Below are positions 1 through 12,070 of a stretch of DNA of 64,000 nt, piece by piece. The DNA comes from Piper betle (Eukaryota > Streptophyta > Magnoliopsida > Piperales > Piperaceae). The position numbers and the translations under genes are program-made. A model generated the notes under the pieces. The model saw only the letters and a list, made by a program, of their open reading frames with translations. It searched no databases and was not told the DNA's origin. Positions within the stretch are counted from its first letter, which is position 1; each line of letters opens with the position of its first letter. The stretch covers positions 1-64,000 of the forward strand of contig JAURVB010007465.1 in assembly GCA_033002965.1 (NCBI GenBank). Direction: 5' to 3'.

Positions 1-775
1 GTTACAATAGCCCATCGAATAGTTTATAAATTATAATATTATACTTTGATCCAGCCCTTTTAGGCCAAATTGAGGTGTTAAAAACAACACTAATACTAAG
101 GATTCGTTTGGTTAACATAAAATAATGTAAATGAAAAAAAATTCTTGTCAAATGGAAACACAATGAGACAAAATGACATTAAAATTTTAAAAAATTCTTT
201 TACATGTTTAGATAGTAAGAAAATAAGATGAAAATGAAATATTTCTTCCCATATGCATATACATATGTATCCCAAAATTTCCTCCAATTTCTTTTGTTTC
301 TAATAAGAAAATATTATTTTGTAAAATTTTTACATAGATTTACTTTGATAGAATTGACTTTTTTAATGTAAATTTTAAGACATCTAAATACAAAAAAAAT
401 TGTAACTTCCAAATTTTACATTTATTCCGTATATTTTCACGACAACCCTACATACCCTAAAGTTCGTCTCATTTCCCCTTCCAAAAGGTTGAACCCAGAA
501 AAATAATTGAAGGTAAAAACTAGCTATTTAGTTTCATCCGTCATTTGTTCAAACTACAAAGCACAACTCGTATAAAGCCCATGGCTTTCTACATGAGAAT
601 CATGAAAGACAATATGATGACCAAGTCTAGCTAAGATAACATGAGAATGACGAGGACTTTATGATGAATAATCTGTATCCTAGATTCAAGTTACCTGTCG
701 ATTCCCATGTGCTTTCTAAGGTTGCCATCCTATCAAATAAATCTAAGCCTCCTCCCCTTTCAACTCGAGGTCAGC
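1..775. other. AT-rich intergenic stretch, no gene
   Basis: I see no coding signal here; the short open frames are AT-rich chance frames. The segment at about 62-80 (aggccaaattgaggtgtta) resembles the 3' terminus of the solo-LTR family found at 6725-9558, so the left edge of the window may hold the tail of another copy. That is inferred from one short match only. Confidence 0.4.
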
Positions 776-1057
776 TGTGAAAGTTTGAGCTTTAACTAAA
801 CTAACTTTTGAAATTAATGGTTGTGATCTTTCCATTATTCTGCCGCCGAGATAAAAACTTATTTTATCCATTCTGCATGGCTCAGATTAGACTTACTTTG
901 CTTGATCCAACGGTTTCTGAAGCTTACTACTTACGCGTGGTCACTCGCTTCTTATTTTTTGGCTTTGTTTGTCCGCCGTTTATGTCGGCATCTTGTATTA
1001 TAAATAGTCATGTTTGTTAATGGAAATATAGATTTTTGTGTTCTCTTTTTTCTCTCA
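776..1057 (+). repeat. 5' LTR of copia-1
   Basis: It begins TGTGAAAGTTTGAG and matches the 3' copy along its length, sharing for example 'gcttgatccaacggtttctgaa' in shorter blocks and 'tggaaatatagatttttgt'. It ends near tctctca. The two copies differ by many substitutions and a ~20-bp indel near the 3' end, which indicates an old insertion. The right boundary is approximate because no clean primer-binding site follows. Confidence 0.75.
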
Positions 1058-1299
1058 TGGAGGTAACCCTGGTGCTCTACTACTACTTGCTTATCCCTTT
1101 CCCAATTCTGTTAAGGTCTCCACCTTTGTGATTATTTGTCTTAATTCGAAGAATTACCTGTTTATGGGAAACTCAAAGCTTGTCTCTGATAAGATCATAT
1201 GGATTTATTTATTGATAGTAGTCTCCCCCTCCTTGTCTAATTACTGTTCGAAATCTAGACAACTCTTTTTCGAATGTGTCCAATACTCTTCTCAAAGGG

Positions 1300-1960
1300 T
1301 GGATCACTAGCACTCTTACAAAAGAGGTGCTTAATCATGTTGTGAGGATTGGAACCTCGGCTGAGGTTTGGTCCACGCTTAAAGATTCGTTTGTTCGATC
1401 CTCGAATGAGAGAGAGCTCATCTTATAATCCACACTGCAATCTCTAAAACGTGATGCTTGCTCCTTTGAGTAATTTTTTGGGAAAGTTCAAGACTTACTG
1501 CGATGAACTTGCGGCTATTGGCAGACCAATTGATGATTCTCACAAAGTATTTTGGGGTCTTACTGGTTCAAGCCGGACTAATTGAAAGACGGCAGAGGCA
1601 GATAGTAGAAATTGGACTACTCAGCTGTTCCATAGCAATATGTCCCTTGATTTTTGGGTAGATAGTTTCTCGACTGCTGTATACTTGATGAACAGGCTTC
1701 GTTCTTCTGCCTACCTGACAACAAGTCTCCATTCAAGCTTCTTTTCCATAGGACCCTGAGTACACCAATTTTAGAGTCTTTGGATGCCGTTGTTTTCCAT
1801 ATCTACATGCCCATGCCTCTCATAAATTCAGTGAAAAATCTCTACCCTGTGTCTTTCTAGGGTACTCTCCTCACTTCAATGGCTGCAAATGTTATTATCC
1901 ACCAACAAGACGAATGCATTCCTGCAGACATGTTCTCTTTGATGAAGGAGTATTTCCATT
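1300..1960 (+). pseudogene. copia-1 gag and integrase-tail remnants
   Basis: Translation of 1310-1500 gives a gag-like run (for example VWSTLKDSFVRSSNERE), and 1690-1960 gives the integrase C-terminal signature (YLMNRLRSS, FRVFGCRCFPYL, FLGYSPHFNGCKCYYP). Several in-frame stops and frame changes separate these runs. The zinc knuckle, protease and the integrase D,D,E core that should lie between are not recognisable, so an internal deletion is likely. Confidence 0.7.
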
Positions 1961-2499
1961 CAAGGATCCTGCCTTACTGGCAGCTTCTCTTGAATCTGAT
2001 CCATATATCACACTCTCTTGACAGGATCCCCTCTGCTTCGCATACATTTCAGGTGTCTCAGCCCCTTATCCCAACCACCTTGTGTCCACAATTGGGCTCG
2101 TCTTCTCCGTCTCTGGAAGCACAAGAAAATGCCAGTCACTCTTCTGCTCCAATGCCCTCTGACAGTATGCAGCATGAAATGGATATAAAGAAATCAATTG
2201 AACCCGACCAACCTACTACCTTGTCTTGCAAATCTTCTCATCCAATGACTACTCAATTCAAGTGTGGGATCATCAAACCAAATCCTAAACAAGCATTAAG
2301 TGTCTCCAATAACTTTCTATCTGAAAGCTTTGGCTCATCCTGGGTGGCTTGCTGCTATGAAAGAGGAATTACAAAACGTTGGAACAAAATCAAACATGGA
2401 CAGTTGTTCCAAAATCTACTGACTGTAATGTTGTGGGAGCAAAATCGGTTTATAAGATCTAAGTATAAGGCAGATGGTAGTATAGATAGGTTAAAAACT

Positions 2500-3740
2500 T
2501 GACTAGTTGCAAAAGGGCACAAGCAGAAAGAGGGCCTCAACTATACTGAAACTTTTTCTCCAGTGGTTAAGCATGCAATTGTTCGACTACTACTCTCGTT
2601 AGCCACCGTACAACAATGGCCCATACACCAACTGGATGTCAAAAATGCTTTCCTAAATGGTATCTTCAAGAGACTGTTTTCATGGCTGAACCTCCAGGTT
2701 TTGTCCACAAAGAATTTCCAAGGCATGTCTGCAAACTACAGAAGGCTATCTGTGGACTAAAGCAGGTTCCAAGAGCCTGGTATGACAGTTTTAGTGCTTT
2801 TCTGTTCTCTAAAGGATTTCATTCATCCCAAGATGATACGGCTCTATTCATTCAAAGATCATCCCTTGGAATCATTGCTCTTTTACCATATGTTGACGAT
2901 ATGCTTGTCACTAGTAGCTTAACTGTCATGTTATCCGAATTTCTTGAAGATATGAAGATGGAATTCTCTATGAAGATTTGGGACAGGTCTACTATTTTCT
3001 TGGGATTAAAATTACTCGGACTGAACATGGTCTGTTCTTATGGCGGCAAAAGTATGCCGAAAAGATACTAAAGAGGGCATATATGCTTGACTGTAAACCG
3101 TGCAGCACTCCAACAATCCCCAAACAAGACAGTCCCCCTAACTCAGACCTGTTTGCTAATGCAACATTCTACAAGGAACTTGTCGGCTCTCTACAATATC
3201 TTCTCTTTGCTCAGCCAGACCTGGCCTACTCTGTTAACAGTGTCTGCCAACATATGCACAATCCCACGACTCATCATTTCTCGCTGGTAAAACTGATCCT
3301 AAGATATCCAAAATCCACAACAACATGGGGATAACATATATACAGAGAGTCCTCATTAGATCTAACAGCCTACTCTGAGAGCAATTGGGCATGGTGCCCA
3401 GACATAGAGAGAAGCACAACTGGATTCTGTACATTTCTTGGGCAAAATTGTCTCTCTTGGATGTCCAAGAAACAGCCTACTGTCGCATGTTCTAGCACTG
3501 AAGCTGAATACAGGGCCATGGCTCAAACTGGTTGTGAAGTAACCTGCTATCTTACCTGCTTAGAGATCGGGCCATTCCTCTATCCTCTGCTTCACGAATT
3601 CTTTGTGACAACCTCAGTGCATTGAACATTACTGTCAATCCAGTTTTGCACTCACGGTCAAAACATGTTCAAACTGACTATTGTGAACGAGTGGCCCTCA
3701 AACTGATTGAGACTTCATATATTCACATCTCAGCCAGTTG
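2500..3740 (+). pseudogene. copia-1 reverse transcriptase/RNase H remnant
   Basis: The frames overlap in pieces. 2560-2760 gives a [15 protein letters not shown] block. 2700-2960 gives [17 protein letters not shown] and the catalytic YVDDM. 2978-3334 gives YFLGIKI, YAEKILKRAYMLDCKPCSTP and ELVGSLQYLLFAQPDLAYSV. The run at 3400-3530 gives the RNase H segments STTGFCTFLG and ACSSTEAEYRAMA. Frame changes near 2700 and 2980 and a stop near 3335 break it. These motifs identify a copia polymerase; the domain is inactive. Confidence 0.85.
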
Positions 3741-3791
3741 AAATATTGCGCTCCAAGTTATATCTCTCATCTCGTTTAGCATGAAGGAAGA

Positions 3792-4102
3792 TGTGAAAGT
3801 GTGAGGTTTAAGTGAACTAACTAACTTTTGAAATTGACGGTTGTGATCTGTCTATTATTCTGTGGCCAAGATCAAAACTTATGTTATCCCTTGTGCACGG
3901 CTCAGATCAGACTTACTCTGCTTGATCCAACGGTTTCTGAAACTTACTACTTACGCATAGTCACTCTCTTCTTATTTTTGGCTTTGTTTGTAAGCCGTCT
4001 ACGTCGGCATCTTTCTTTCCTTTTCTAAGACATCTTGTATTATAAATAGTCTTCATTACTAATGGAAATATAGATTTTTGTATTGTCTCTTTTTTCTCTC
4101 GT
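3792..4102 (+). repeat. 3' LTR of copia-1
   Basis: It begins TGTGAAAGTGTGAGG, directly after the purine tract. Relative to the 5' copy it has an insertion (about 4012-4032, ctttctttccttttctaaga) before the shared 'catcttgtattataaatag', which fits a promoter TATA followed by the transcribed region. The end near 4102 is approximate. Confidence 0.75.
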
Positions 4103-4614
4103 CAACCTAGTCTAAAAAACAAAATTTGTCTATGTCCTAATTTTCTAACACCAATCTTCTTCTTAATTTGTTCTTGCTGAGAAGCAGCAATGCATGAGCA
4201 CTGAATTCAATAAATTTCAGTAACATGGTTTATACTGTACAACAACAATGAGCACAAAAAAGCAATTAACCAATGTTCATCATTCTAAGAGGCCCATGCA
4301 ACTGTTAACTCAGTTATCTTTTAAGAAACATATAAATTATTTTGCTAATTACACCGATTCAATTGTTTATTAATAGCTCACCTATTTGTTAGAGATTTAT
4401 TATAACATTACTCCAATATAACTTTATATGAAAATCACGGTTAATCCATAAATGGTAACATGAAAAAAAATGAGAAAATTAAACTAAACATCAATTCATG
4501 GGAAAATATGCATGAATGTAACATAAACCTTGTTTTAATATTTATGCTTGAGTATTAGATGAAAACGAGAGAAAAAATGAACAAATTTCAATATTTTACG
4601 ATATATAAAAAAAG
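4103..4614. other. AT-rich intergenic, no gene
   Basis: AT-rich sequence without coding signal. It lies between the copia 3' LTR and the 3' end of the minus-strand OST3-like gene, so its right part may include that gene's 3' untranslated region. Confidence 0.5.
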
Positions 4615-5066
4615 TTACCCAGAAAAGCTCCCCCCACCCTTCCAATTGTCCAAAACAACCACCTCCCTCACAGCCAAGAAGGAGCATACTATGGCGACGT
4701 ACATGGCCGCCCTTTGCATGGCCGGGTTCCTCACCCTCACCAGGAACTGCGTCACCACCCCCAACAGTATCCCGACCACTGTAAACAGAAACCCTGCCGC
4801 AAATCCCTCCGCCCCCAATTGCTCTGCCCCCGGGTAGAAGAACAGCGCCCTCCTGGGGTCGCTTGGGTGGCGAAGGAACAGCGGCACCTTCTTGATGATG
4901 ACGTACATGCCGCCGGAGACGATAAAGAAGTAGACGAAGATGGCGCCGGACATCCAGAGAACGGGGCTGTGCAGCGGCGTCCCGCCGGCGGAGACCTTTC
5001 CGGCGACGAGGGGAAGGCGCCGAGAAGGAGAAGGCAGGCGGCGGTGGTGGCGCCGGAGATCGCCAT
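4615..5066 (-). CDS. Small OST3/OST6-type membrane protein (frameshifted)
   Basis: An intronless minus-strand frame resembles the membrane half of OST3/OST6 (TUSC3/MAGT1) subunits of ER oligosaccharyltransferase. There is a TM segment after SPVLW (GAIFVYFFIVSGGMYVII), a PLFLRHPSDP loop, a second TM in LGAEGFAAGFLFTVVG and a third in AMYVAIVCSFLAV, ending VLDNWKGG. The thioredoxin domain of full-length subunits is absent, so this is a ~150-residue short form. The best start is the ATG at 5064-5066, which opens a signal peptide (MAISGATTAACLLLLGA). That frame differs by one base from the body. Adding one C near 5015 would restore a typical signal-peptide end followed by the mature start, so one base appears to be missing. 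It may be a retrocopy or a gene with an assembly error; the assignment rests on motif recall only. Confidence 0.55.
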
Positions 5067-5199
5067 GGGTCGGCGGGGCGAAGGCGGAGGAATGATGGGG
5101 TCTAAAATCCGAGTCTTTAGGTTACTAATAACTTGATTAGGATGAATAATTTTTATTTCGTCAAATTTTAATAACTCTTAGGCGAGCTATTGTTTTAAA

Positions 5200-5885
5200 T
5201 ATGATTGGAAAAATCGAAATAGGAATCGGAATCGGAATTTTGAAGAAGTCGAATCGGAATCGGTCTAAATTGGATATGAAATCAGTTCAATTGAATCAGG
5301 CATGAATCAGTCTTATACACAAAATTTTAACTTAATTAAAATTAATAGGTTATTAGTATAGAATATATCATTCTGATATAATTTTCATGTTATAATATGT
5401 ATTATATTTTATGATATTTTTACATATTTTTTGGATTTTTTTAAATTATTTAGAGTTAGTTATTATTTTTGACTCGAGTCGGATCTGAAGTCAACTTTTA
5501 ATTACGAGAATGCCACTTCTATTTCATCCCTCGTTCTCCCCCCCCCCTTTGTCCCTGCCCCCATCGCTGCCCTATTGCCTTGTCGCCCCCCTTCCTCGCC
5601 TTCCGCCCCGCCGCGCCACCCCGAAGCCGCCCCTCGTAGCTCACCCCGCCCCGTCACCTCCCTTGCCGCTCGCCCTTGCCTCCCTTGCCACTCGCCGCCC
5701 CGTCCCATGCCGTTGTTGCCCCCCCAGGCCCCCCTGGGTCACCCGTCACCGCCCTTGCTACCTCCCTGCTACCGGCCGGAATCGACCGATTTGCGGACCG
5801 ATTCACGTTACTTTTTAAATCGGATCGCCACTGATCCGATTTAAATCAACCGATTCCGAATGATATCATCCGAGTTATGCATATG
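5200..5885. mobile_element. Mutator-like non-autonomous element, copy 1
   Basis: This 686-bp element is flanked by a near-exact 10-bp duplication: ttgttttaaa at 5190-5199 and ttgttctaaa at 5886-5895. It opens TATGATTGGAAAAATCG, followed by subterminal GAATCGG repeats, and closes with the complementary CCGATTCCGAAT series. Inside it has an AT-rich module (about 5340-5515) and then a C-rich island (5520-5780). It has no coding capacity. The 9-10-bp duplication suggests the Mutator superfamily, but the terminal inverted repeat is weak. A sister copy of about the same length sits at 52564-53260. Confidence 0.6.
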
Positions 5886-6069
5886 TTGTTCTAAATAAAA
5901 ACTTCTTTTAAAAGTAGAATTTCCATTAGATTATTTACTTCTAATTGTAATAAAAGGGCAATTACAATTTAATTTGATTTCATGAATAAGAAATAATATA
6001 TACTATTATATCATAAAATAAAAAAATAATATTATAAGATAACTATCGTACCAACACTATATATATATA

Positions 6070-6716
6070 GAGGTAGTCTATGGTGGCTCCATGCTTTTGC
6101 AGCGCACCATATGCTGCACTAACAAGAGCCACTTCATCAAAATCTAGCGGCTTTCGTTTAATCCACCGGCCCACCTTAGGATGGACCCACCTGCCCGCCC
6201 ACCCGACCCGCCGGACCCACCTGTGACCGCCCCGCCCTACCGTGCCACCGCCCGCCGCCATGGCGCCTGCCCCCTGCCCCCAGCCCGGGGCCCTCGTCCA
6301 CCACCCTCCTCCCCCGCCCGGCCATCACCCGTCGCCGTGGCTGCAACACCAATCCCTCTCTGCCACTGCTCGGATTCCTAGCTCCCCGCACTCCGTTGGG
6401 GGCGGGGGGCCGTGGAATCGGGTAGTGGCAGAGGGGGGGGGGGTATGGTGGGCAATGGCTGGGCGGGGGGAGGAGGGTGGTGGATGGGGGCCCCGGCTGG
6501 GGGCGGGGGCACCACGGCGACGGGCGGTAGGGCAGGGCGGTCGAGGGTGGGAGGGGCAGGTCTGGCAGGTTGGGCGGTTCCAGCAGGCGGGCAGGCGGAT
6601 CCATCTCTAAGGTGGGTGGGTGGATTGAATGAGAGCCGTTGGATTTCGATCCAGTGGCTCTCGTTAGTGCTAACGTATGGTGTGCTACAAAACCATGCAG
6701 CACACCATAAAGAATA
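6070..6716. mobile_element. Foldback element: long inverted-repeat hairpin
   Basis: The left arm (about 6075-6380) and the reverse complement of the right arm (about 6410-6716) align over nearly the whole element. Shared blocks include gcaccata/gcacaccata, agagccact, atccacc, ccaccttag, cctgcccgcc, ccctaccg, gtccaccaccctcctcc and ctctgccact. Only about 30 bp in the middle is unpaired. Outer arm parts are AT-balanced and inner parts are extremely GC-rich. Both flanks are (TA)n, so a TA-rich 9-10-bp target duplication is possible but cannot be placed. Open frames across it are products of the C/G-rich composition, not genes. Confidence 0.75.
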
Positions 6717-6724
6717 TATATATA

Positions 6725-9557
6725 TATAAACTTATGACTCGAGTCAAAATTTTACATTAGCAAACCAGTCAGCTCAGCTATCAGTTCAATTCAAGTCGGT
6801 TTCATGGCACGCGTGCTGAGCCAATGCCGACTATGCATTATGAACGATGAGGGTCAAGTTAACCTGAGTATATTATAATCACATCAGAAAAATGATAAGA
6901 AATGAGTTATCAAAATATATGACAGTATTCAATTATTTTTTATGTATTTAATCTTAAAATTATTTTTAGGTCGAATAATATATTAGGGCGTGTTATATAG
7001 TAGTTTGAGTGGGTTATTAGTTATAGAATACCCCATTTTGATGTTATGGTGTGTATTATATTTTTTCATATTTTTCTAAATTTTTTTAGAATTTGTTAAA
7101 AGTTAGTTATTATTTTCGACTCTAAAAAGAGTTAAGTAAACTTTTAATTATTAAATTGCCACCTAACCTTTCACCTAGAAGTTTCCTCCCCACCTTCCAA
7201 TCGCCGTCGGTGACGCCACCTCCGGTCATTGCACCACGGCTGATCAACACCGACGAAGCCGCCGAAGCTCTGATGGGTCGCCCCACCACCATCCCGGACA
7301 CTGCCTGCCCACCATGCAAAGGAGCCACCGGAACGTGTTGCACCCTGACGTCGATTCGGCCACCATTGCCACCTCTTTCAACCTAGACGCCTCTCCTCTA
7401 TCGTGCGCCGTCAAGACTGACACAAGAGCTTCTATTGGCCTCCATAACCAACCGATCATTATGGCCGTCACCAGCAAGCTTCGCTGCCGCCGGTGCCCTC
7501 ACTCTCACCATGGTTGTGTCAAGCTCGCAGGGCTAGTGCCGACACACAACACCTACCACCTCACGAGAAAAGTCACCAAAAAATCGTCGAAAAGCCGTTG
7601 GAAAACCGGATTTGCTGGAATTCACTAAAAATCTCCGAATTTGTGCCAAATTGATCCAGCCGATCAAACTTCGGATGCCGTCAGATGCCAATTTCATGTC
7701 CCGAACCGCACAACAAACCCTAGTCGTCGCCGACTACCGACGATGCAAGGAATAATTAACTCTGACCTAATTATTTAAAACTAATAATTATTAGCATAAC
7801 ATGGTAGGATTTGATTAATTGACACAGTAAAATATTTTTATTGTAAGTAAAAATGAATTTATTGATTTGAATAATATGAAATAAATGCTAATGAATTAAT
7901 TAAGTAAGTTAAGTATGAATTGTTAATTAACTAAAATGTAAATTAGGGAATCATGATGTGAATTGACGTGAATGCTTGATATACGTATGTTAGTTAGGAT
8001 GTGTGAATGCATCATCGAGATAGTGGGTGCTAGCTTTTAGATTTGATGTATAGGTACAAAGTAGGAGTTCACCGCATAAGTGTGTGGACACAATTAGAGC
8101 TTCTACGGGTCCGCTTAGGACTCATTCCTGGTTTGACGTTCTCACTCTATCGTGATTTGATTCATCAAGTAAGTAGGCATGTCGAGTGGTGGATTTATCT
8201 TATCCCACTCCACACTAGTCATTTAGTTGTATGAATTTCTTGATTAATAACCCTTGAGGATGAGATCTCTCGAGTTTGTTTCAGAAAACTCAGATCTAGA
8301 TCATGAAGCCTTCATGCCTCCTATATTATAATCCCTACCCATACCTATGTATGCATAGTTTTTTCAATTTTCCAGTGAGATGTAGAGAAGGGAAAGTCGA
8401 CTCATACGCACCGCAAGCGAGTGTATATGCTAGTCAAAATGGGTTCTGGATTGGTGAGCAAGTCGTTCCATTCCCGAGGGATCCTGACAACTCCACATTT
8501 TGAGTTCCTCAAACTCAGAGAAGTGTGAAGGACTACGAGTATTGCAATGCAATACATGTCTAGACTTGTGGATTTAAAGGGTATTAAAGGTGAGAGTACT
8601 CAACTTCTGTGCTCAGCCCAGGAATTATACGAAGGATGTAGAAGGCTTCCAATTATAGAAGGCTTTAATATAATTGATTTTCCCGAGAGTGGGATAGTTT
8701 GAAAATGTTGAGGCATCTAACAAGCCAGAATGGGACGGTGTCAAGCCGAGGTTAACAACTCCTAATTAGTGCCCTTATGAGTGCTCCTAATATAGAAGTA
8801 TAGATAAATGATTTTCTTTAAGAGGAGAGACATCTCTCCTATGCCTGTTTGACTCATTAGTTATTTATGCACCAGTAACACTCGTTATTGACTTTTTCGT
8901 ATTATATATGTAGGTGAGGACCTAAATAATTGAGCGTTGTTAGAACCACAAAGGAGTAGCAATGCAACTTGCACATATGTACGTGCTGAGATGGAATTAC
9001 AATATGCTGTGATAATTTGTTATGCATTTTATTGTGGATTAATGATATGATGTGTGACTGCAAGAAATGTTTGGTATGAAATAATAATATGATATATGAA
9101 CGATAATTATTATGCATAGAATGGAACAAGATGAGCTAATAGGGTCAAGAGCCGACTCAAGAAATTATAATGATTATAATGTGAATGCTATGTGAAAGTA
9201 CAATGTTTTGGGCATTGTTTGCGTTTTTATCGTTTTATATATATAATGTATATTTTTGATAAGGTAGTCCCTATTGCACTTTTAGAGGAGACTCTTGTCC
9301 AATTTATTTTTAAAAATCTTGTTTTTCAAACTTTTAATGACTTTAGGTTGTTTTGAATATGGATGATATATATATCATTTATGTAGACAATGTTAGAACT
9401 TAAACATTTCATCTATGTATTGAATGTTTGCATCACCATCTTGAAACACCGAGGGTAGATCCAAATTAGCTTGACCAAAATAAGTAGATTAGCGAACGGT
9501 TCAATCATCAGTAACATTTCCAATCTGATTCGCAGATGAACCAAATTGAGGTGTTAC

Positions 9558-9558
<1 letters not shown>
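6725..9558 (+). mobile_element. Solo LTR A, gypsy-type (long LTR family)
   Basis: This shares its whole length in order with the reverse-strand copy at 49604-53732. Examples are 'atgagttatca' near 6905, the AT-rich module 7010-7165, a GC-rich island 7166-7750, 'cctgacaactccacattt' near 8490, 'agtaacactcgtta' near 8875 and the terminus ttgaggtgttaca at 9546-9558. No gag-pol sequence is present inside or beside it, so I read it as a solo LTR. Its left end abuts the (TA)n of the foldback element and its right end abuts a TA repeat, so the target duplication cannot be resolved. Long LTRs with a TGTAACACCC-type terminus are known in Tekay/Del chromoviruses; that placement is an inference. Confidence 0.65.
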
Positions 9559-9600
<42 letters not shown>

Positions 9601-9601
9601 T
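9559..9601. repeat. (TA)n/(CA)n microsatellite
   Basis: A compound dinucleotide repeat: TA units followed by about nine CA units, immediately after the terminus of solo LTR A. The insertion site was probably an existing TA tract. Confidence 0.95.
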
Positions 9602-10099
9602 GGTTTCACTCTTAAGCGTACACGAGAAGGATGGTCGTCCATTTATAATCTCCCAACAACACTTTTATATAACTAGCCCGCGTCATGTGATAAAATATGA
9701 TGAACATAACCATCTTTTTCATCTACCACGTTGACTCGTCCCTATTCTCCCAGAGTTTAGTATCATGGCAGCGATCGTTCTCGTAAATGTCTACTATGAT
9801 GATAAAGAACTCATCTCCTATGATCTTACAAAAAAAGGAACCCATCTGATCCTCTGTTTCTCCTAAACCAAACATTTTTTGAAGTCTATCAATTTCAACA
9901 TATTCCAACATGGGTAGCGATTGTTGAGTACTAATTGTAATAAGTTTTTTTGTGAAGATGAGTTCAAACCGAAGGTTGGAATGTAATTTGAATGTTTGTG
10001 GGATGCAGTAAGACTTGTACACTAGTTATTCAAGAAAGGCCGGATTTGGTGTACACACACGTAGTACAAATTACCATAAGATAACGAATAAGTTATGTT
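9602..10099. other. No gene recognised
   Basis: A 99-codon frame on the minus strand (9723-10022) has no recognisable motif and ordinary AT-rich composition. It may be degraded upstream sequence of the FAR1-like pseudogene that follows. Confidence 0.4.
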
Positions 10100-12070
10100 C
10101 TTAAGTATTTGTGTATTATAAAGGACATTTAAAAGCAGATGAGCTAAAAGACAAATTGGATATAAAGATGATAACAAAAATGTTAGTTATGGATACGAGC
10201 AAAAGAAAGAGATATGTACCCTACGAAGGAAAAAAGAGAAATTATCTTATAGTTAGAGAAGATTGTCAAGTATGCATCAGAGTAACTAAAAATAAAGAAG
10301 GCACATAGAAGGTCACACATTTTGAAGAAGGACATAATTATGCACTCCTTACACCGTCAAAAACTCATTTTCTTATGTCACATAAGTACGTTACAAGTGT
10401 GCACTGAAATTTGATTGACACATTTGAAGAAGCTAACATAAAACATTCTCAACAATGTATGTGCTAGAAAATGAAGTAAATGGGACTGAAAATATTTGTT
10501 GGACAAAGATAGATATTAGAAATGTCCACACAAGAAATAAAGAAAAGGAAAAAGAAATTAATGCCCAATTATTGATTAAACATTTTGAGAAAATAAAACA
10601 GATGAATGATTATTGTTTTATTGCTATGTAGTTGATGATGATGGTAAATTGAAGTATTATATTTTGGCTGATGGAATTTCAAAAAATTATCATATATTCT
10701 CATATGTGATGATTTTTGATACAACATATGATACAAATAAATATTTATACACTTGTTTTTACTTCATTCACAACTATTACATTTGGATGTTTTTTTGTTT
10801 AATGAGAAGACAAAGTCTTTTGTTTCAGTTTTTGAAATATTTTTGAAATACATGGATGGAAAGCGACCAGGGGCAATTATTATTAATCAAGATCCTGCAA
10901 CAAAGAAAGCGATTAAACTGATATTCCCTTCAACATATTATCATCTTTGCATATGACAGATCCTTAAGAAGGAAATTAAAAAGTTAGGTGTAGTTGCTCA
11001 CAAACAGGAGTTTCATGAGTCATTCATACTTTCATTTATGGTACAGATAGCAAAGAAGAGTTTGAATCACAATGGAGTAAAATATGGAAAGAAAATTACT
11101 TGGAGGAAAATGAGTAGTTAATATTCATACATGCAATTCATCATTTGTGAGTGTTTGTGTATAATAAAGGTATAATCTTGGTTGGCATAAGAAGTTCTCA
11201 ATGAAGTGAACTGCAAAACTCATTTTATTCAAGGTATGTCAACAAAAAAACCTTATTAAGTTAATGACTAGATTTGAGAGAACTATTAAAAGACAGAGAT
11301 TGAACGAGGCAAAAGAATCTTATGAAATTGAATATAAAAGCTCAAATTAGTCACTCCATTCAAGATAAAAAGTAAGATGACAGAGGTTTATATTCATAAA
11401 ATTTTTTATAAGTTTTAAGAAGAACTACAATACGGTTTACTTTGTTACTCATCTCATAAAAAGTAGATGGAGAGGATGTTGAACAAAATAATTGTTATAT
11501 GTTCTAAAAATAATAAAGAGTTTGTTACATGTGTTACTTACATAGGAGTTGAAAGTAGATGCACATGTAGTTGTAAACTTTTAGAAAGTGAAGGTATTTC
11601 ATGTAGGCATATTGAAGGAGAGTGATATTTTTCCTCAATTCTATGACAGGAAGAGATAAAAAATTGAAATAGGAAAGGAAGTTGTTTTTGATAGTAGAGC
11701 GGAACTTTTTGGTGATTGCAACAAAGCTTCATTCTCTAACAAGGGAGAGTTAGACTCTATATTCAATCTATGGGCAAAAAAAGCATATTTATCATCTGAA
11801 AATTTTGAACACGGCAAGCAAAAATTTTTGGAGATAGAGAATTGGTAGAATATATGGTGGATGGAAGTGTAGATAATCAGGTATTAAAAGTAAAGTTAAA
11901 TAATGGAATACAAGTGTATCCCCTGGCATAATCAAAGACAAAATAAAGTGGTAAAAGGTAGAATGGTAAAGAACTTGCAATGGAGCGTATGGTAAAATAT
12001 AATCTATGTTATGGTTGCAACAAACAGGGAGTTGGGCCCAATAAGCGCATTTGCCCTACAATTGTAGGAT
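10100..12070 (+). pseudogene. FAR1/FHY3-type MULE transposase, degenerate
   Basis: Broken plus-strand frames keep the FAR1/MULE order. 10111-10305 is a basic FAR1-type DNA-binding region (KRYVPYEGKKRNYLIV). 10640-10960 is the transposase core, with the FDTTYDTNKY aspartate block and GAIIINQDPATKKAIK. About 11561-11615 is a SWIM zinc finger (CTCSCKLLESEGISCRHIE). 12000-12058 is a C-terminal knuckle (CYGCNKQGVGPNKRIC). Stops interrupt it, for example after HLCI near 10957 where a conserved tryptophan-rich segment is expected, and several frame changes occur. Such proteins are either Mutator transposases or domesticated light-signalling factors; the decay makes this a relic of one or the other. 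No terminal repeats were found. Confidence 0.75.

Larger units (their letters stand above)
776..4102 (+). mobile_element. Degenerate Ty1/copia LTR retrotransposon (copia-1)
   Basis: A decayed copia element lies between two diverged direct repeats. The order is gag remnant (about 1300-1600), end of integrase (about 1690-1960), then reverse transcriptase and RNase H (about 2500-3740), which is the copia order. The coding track is broken by stops and frame changes, and most of the protease and integrase core is missing between gag and the integrase tail. A purine-rich stretch (3781-3791, atgaaggaaga) sits just before the 3' LTR as a polypurine tract. I found no convincing target-site duplication. 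The element is certainly inactive. Confidence 0.85.

Noticed and set aside
6176..6729. Proline/glycine-rich frames on both strands
   Set aside because: They arise from the GC-rich arms of the foldback element; mirrored frames on opposite strands are expected from an inverted repeat.
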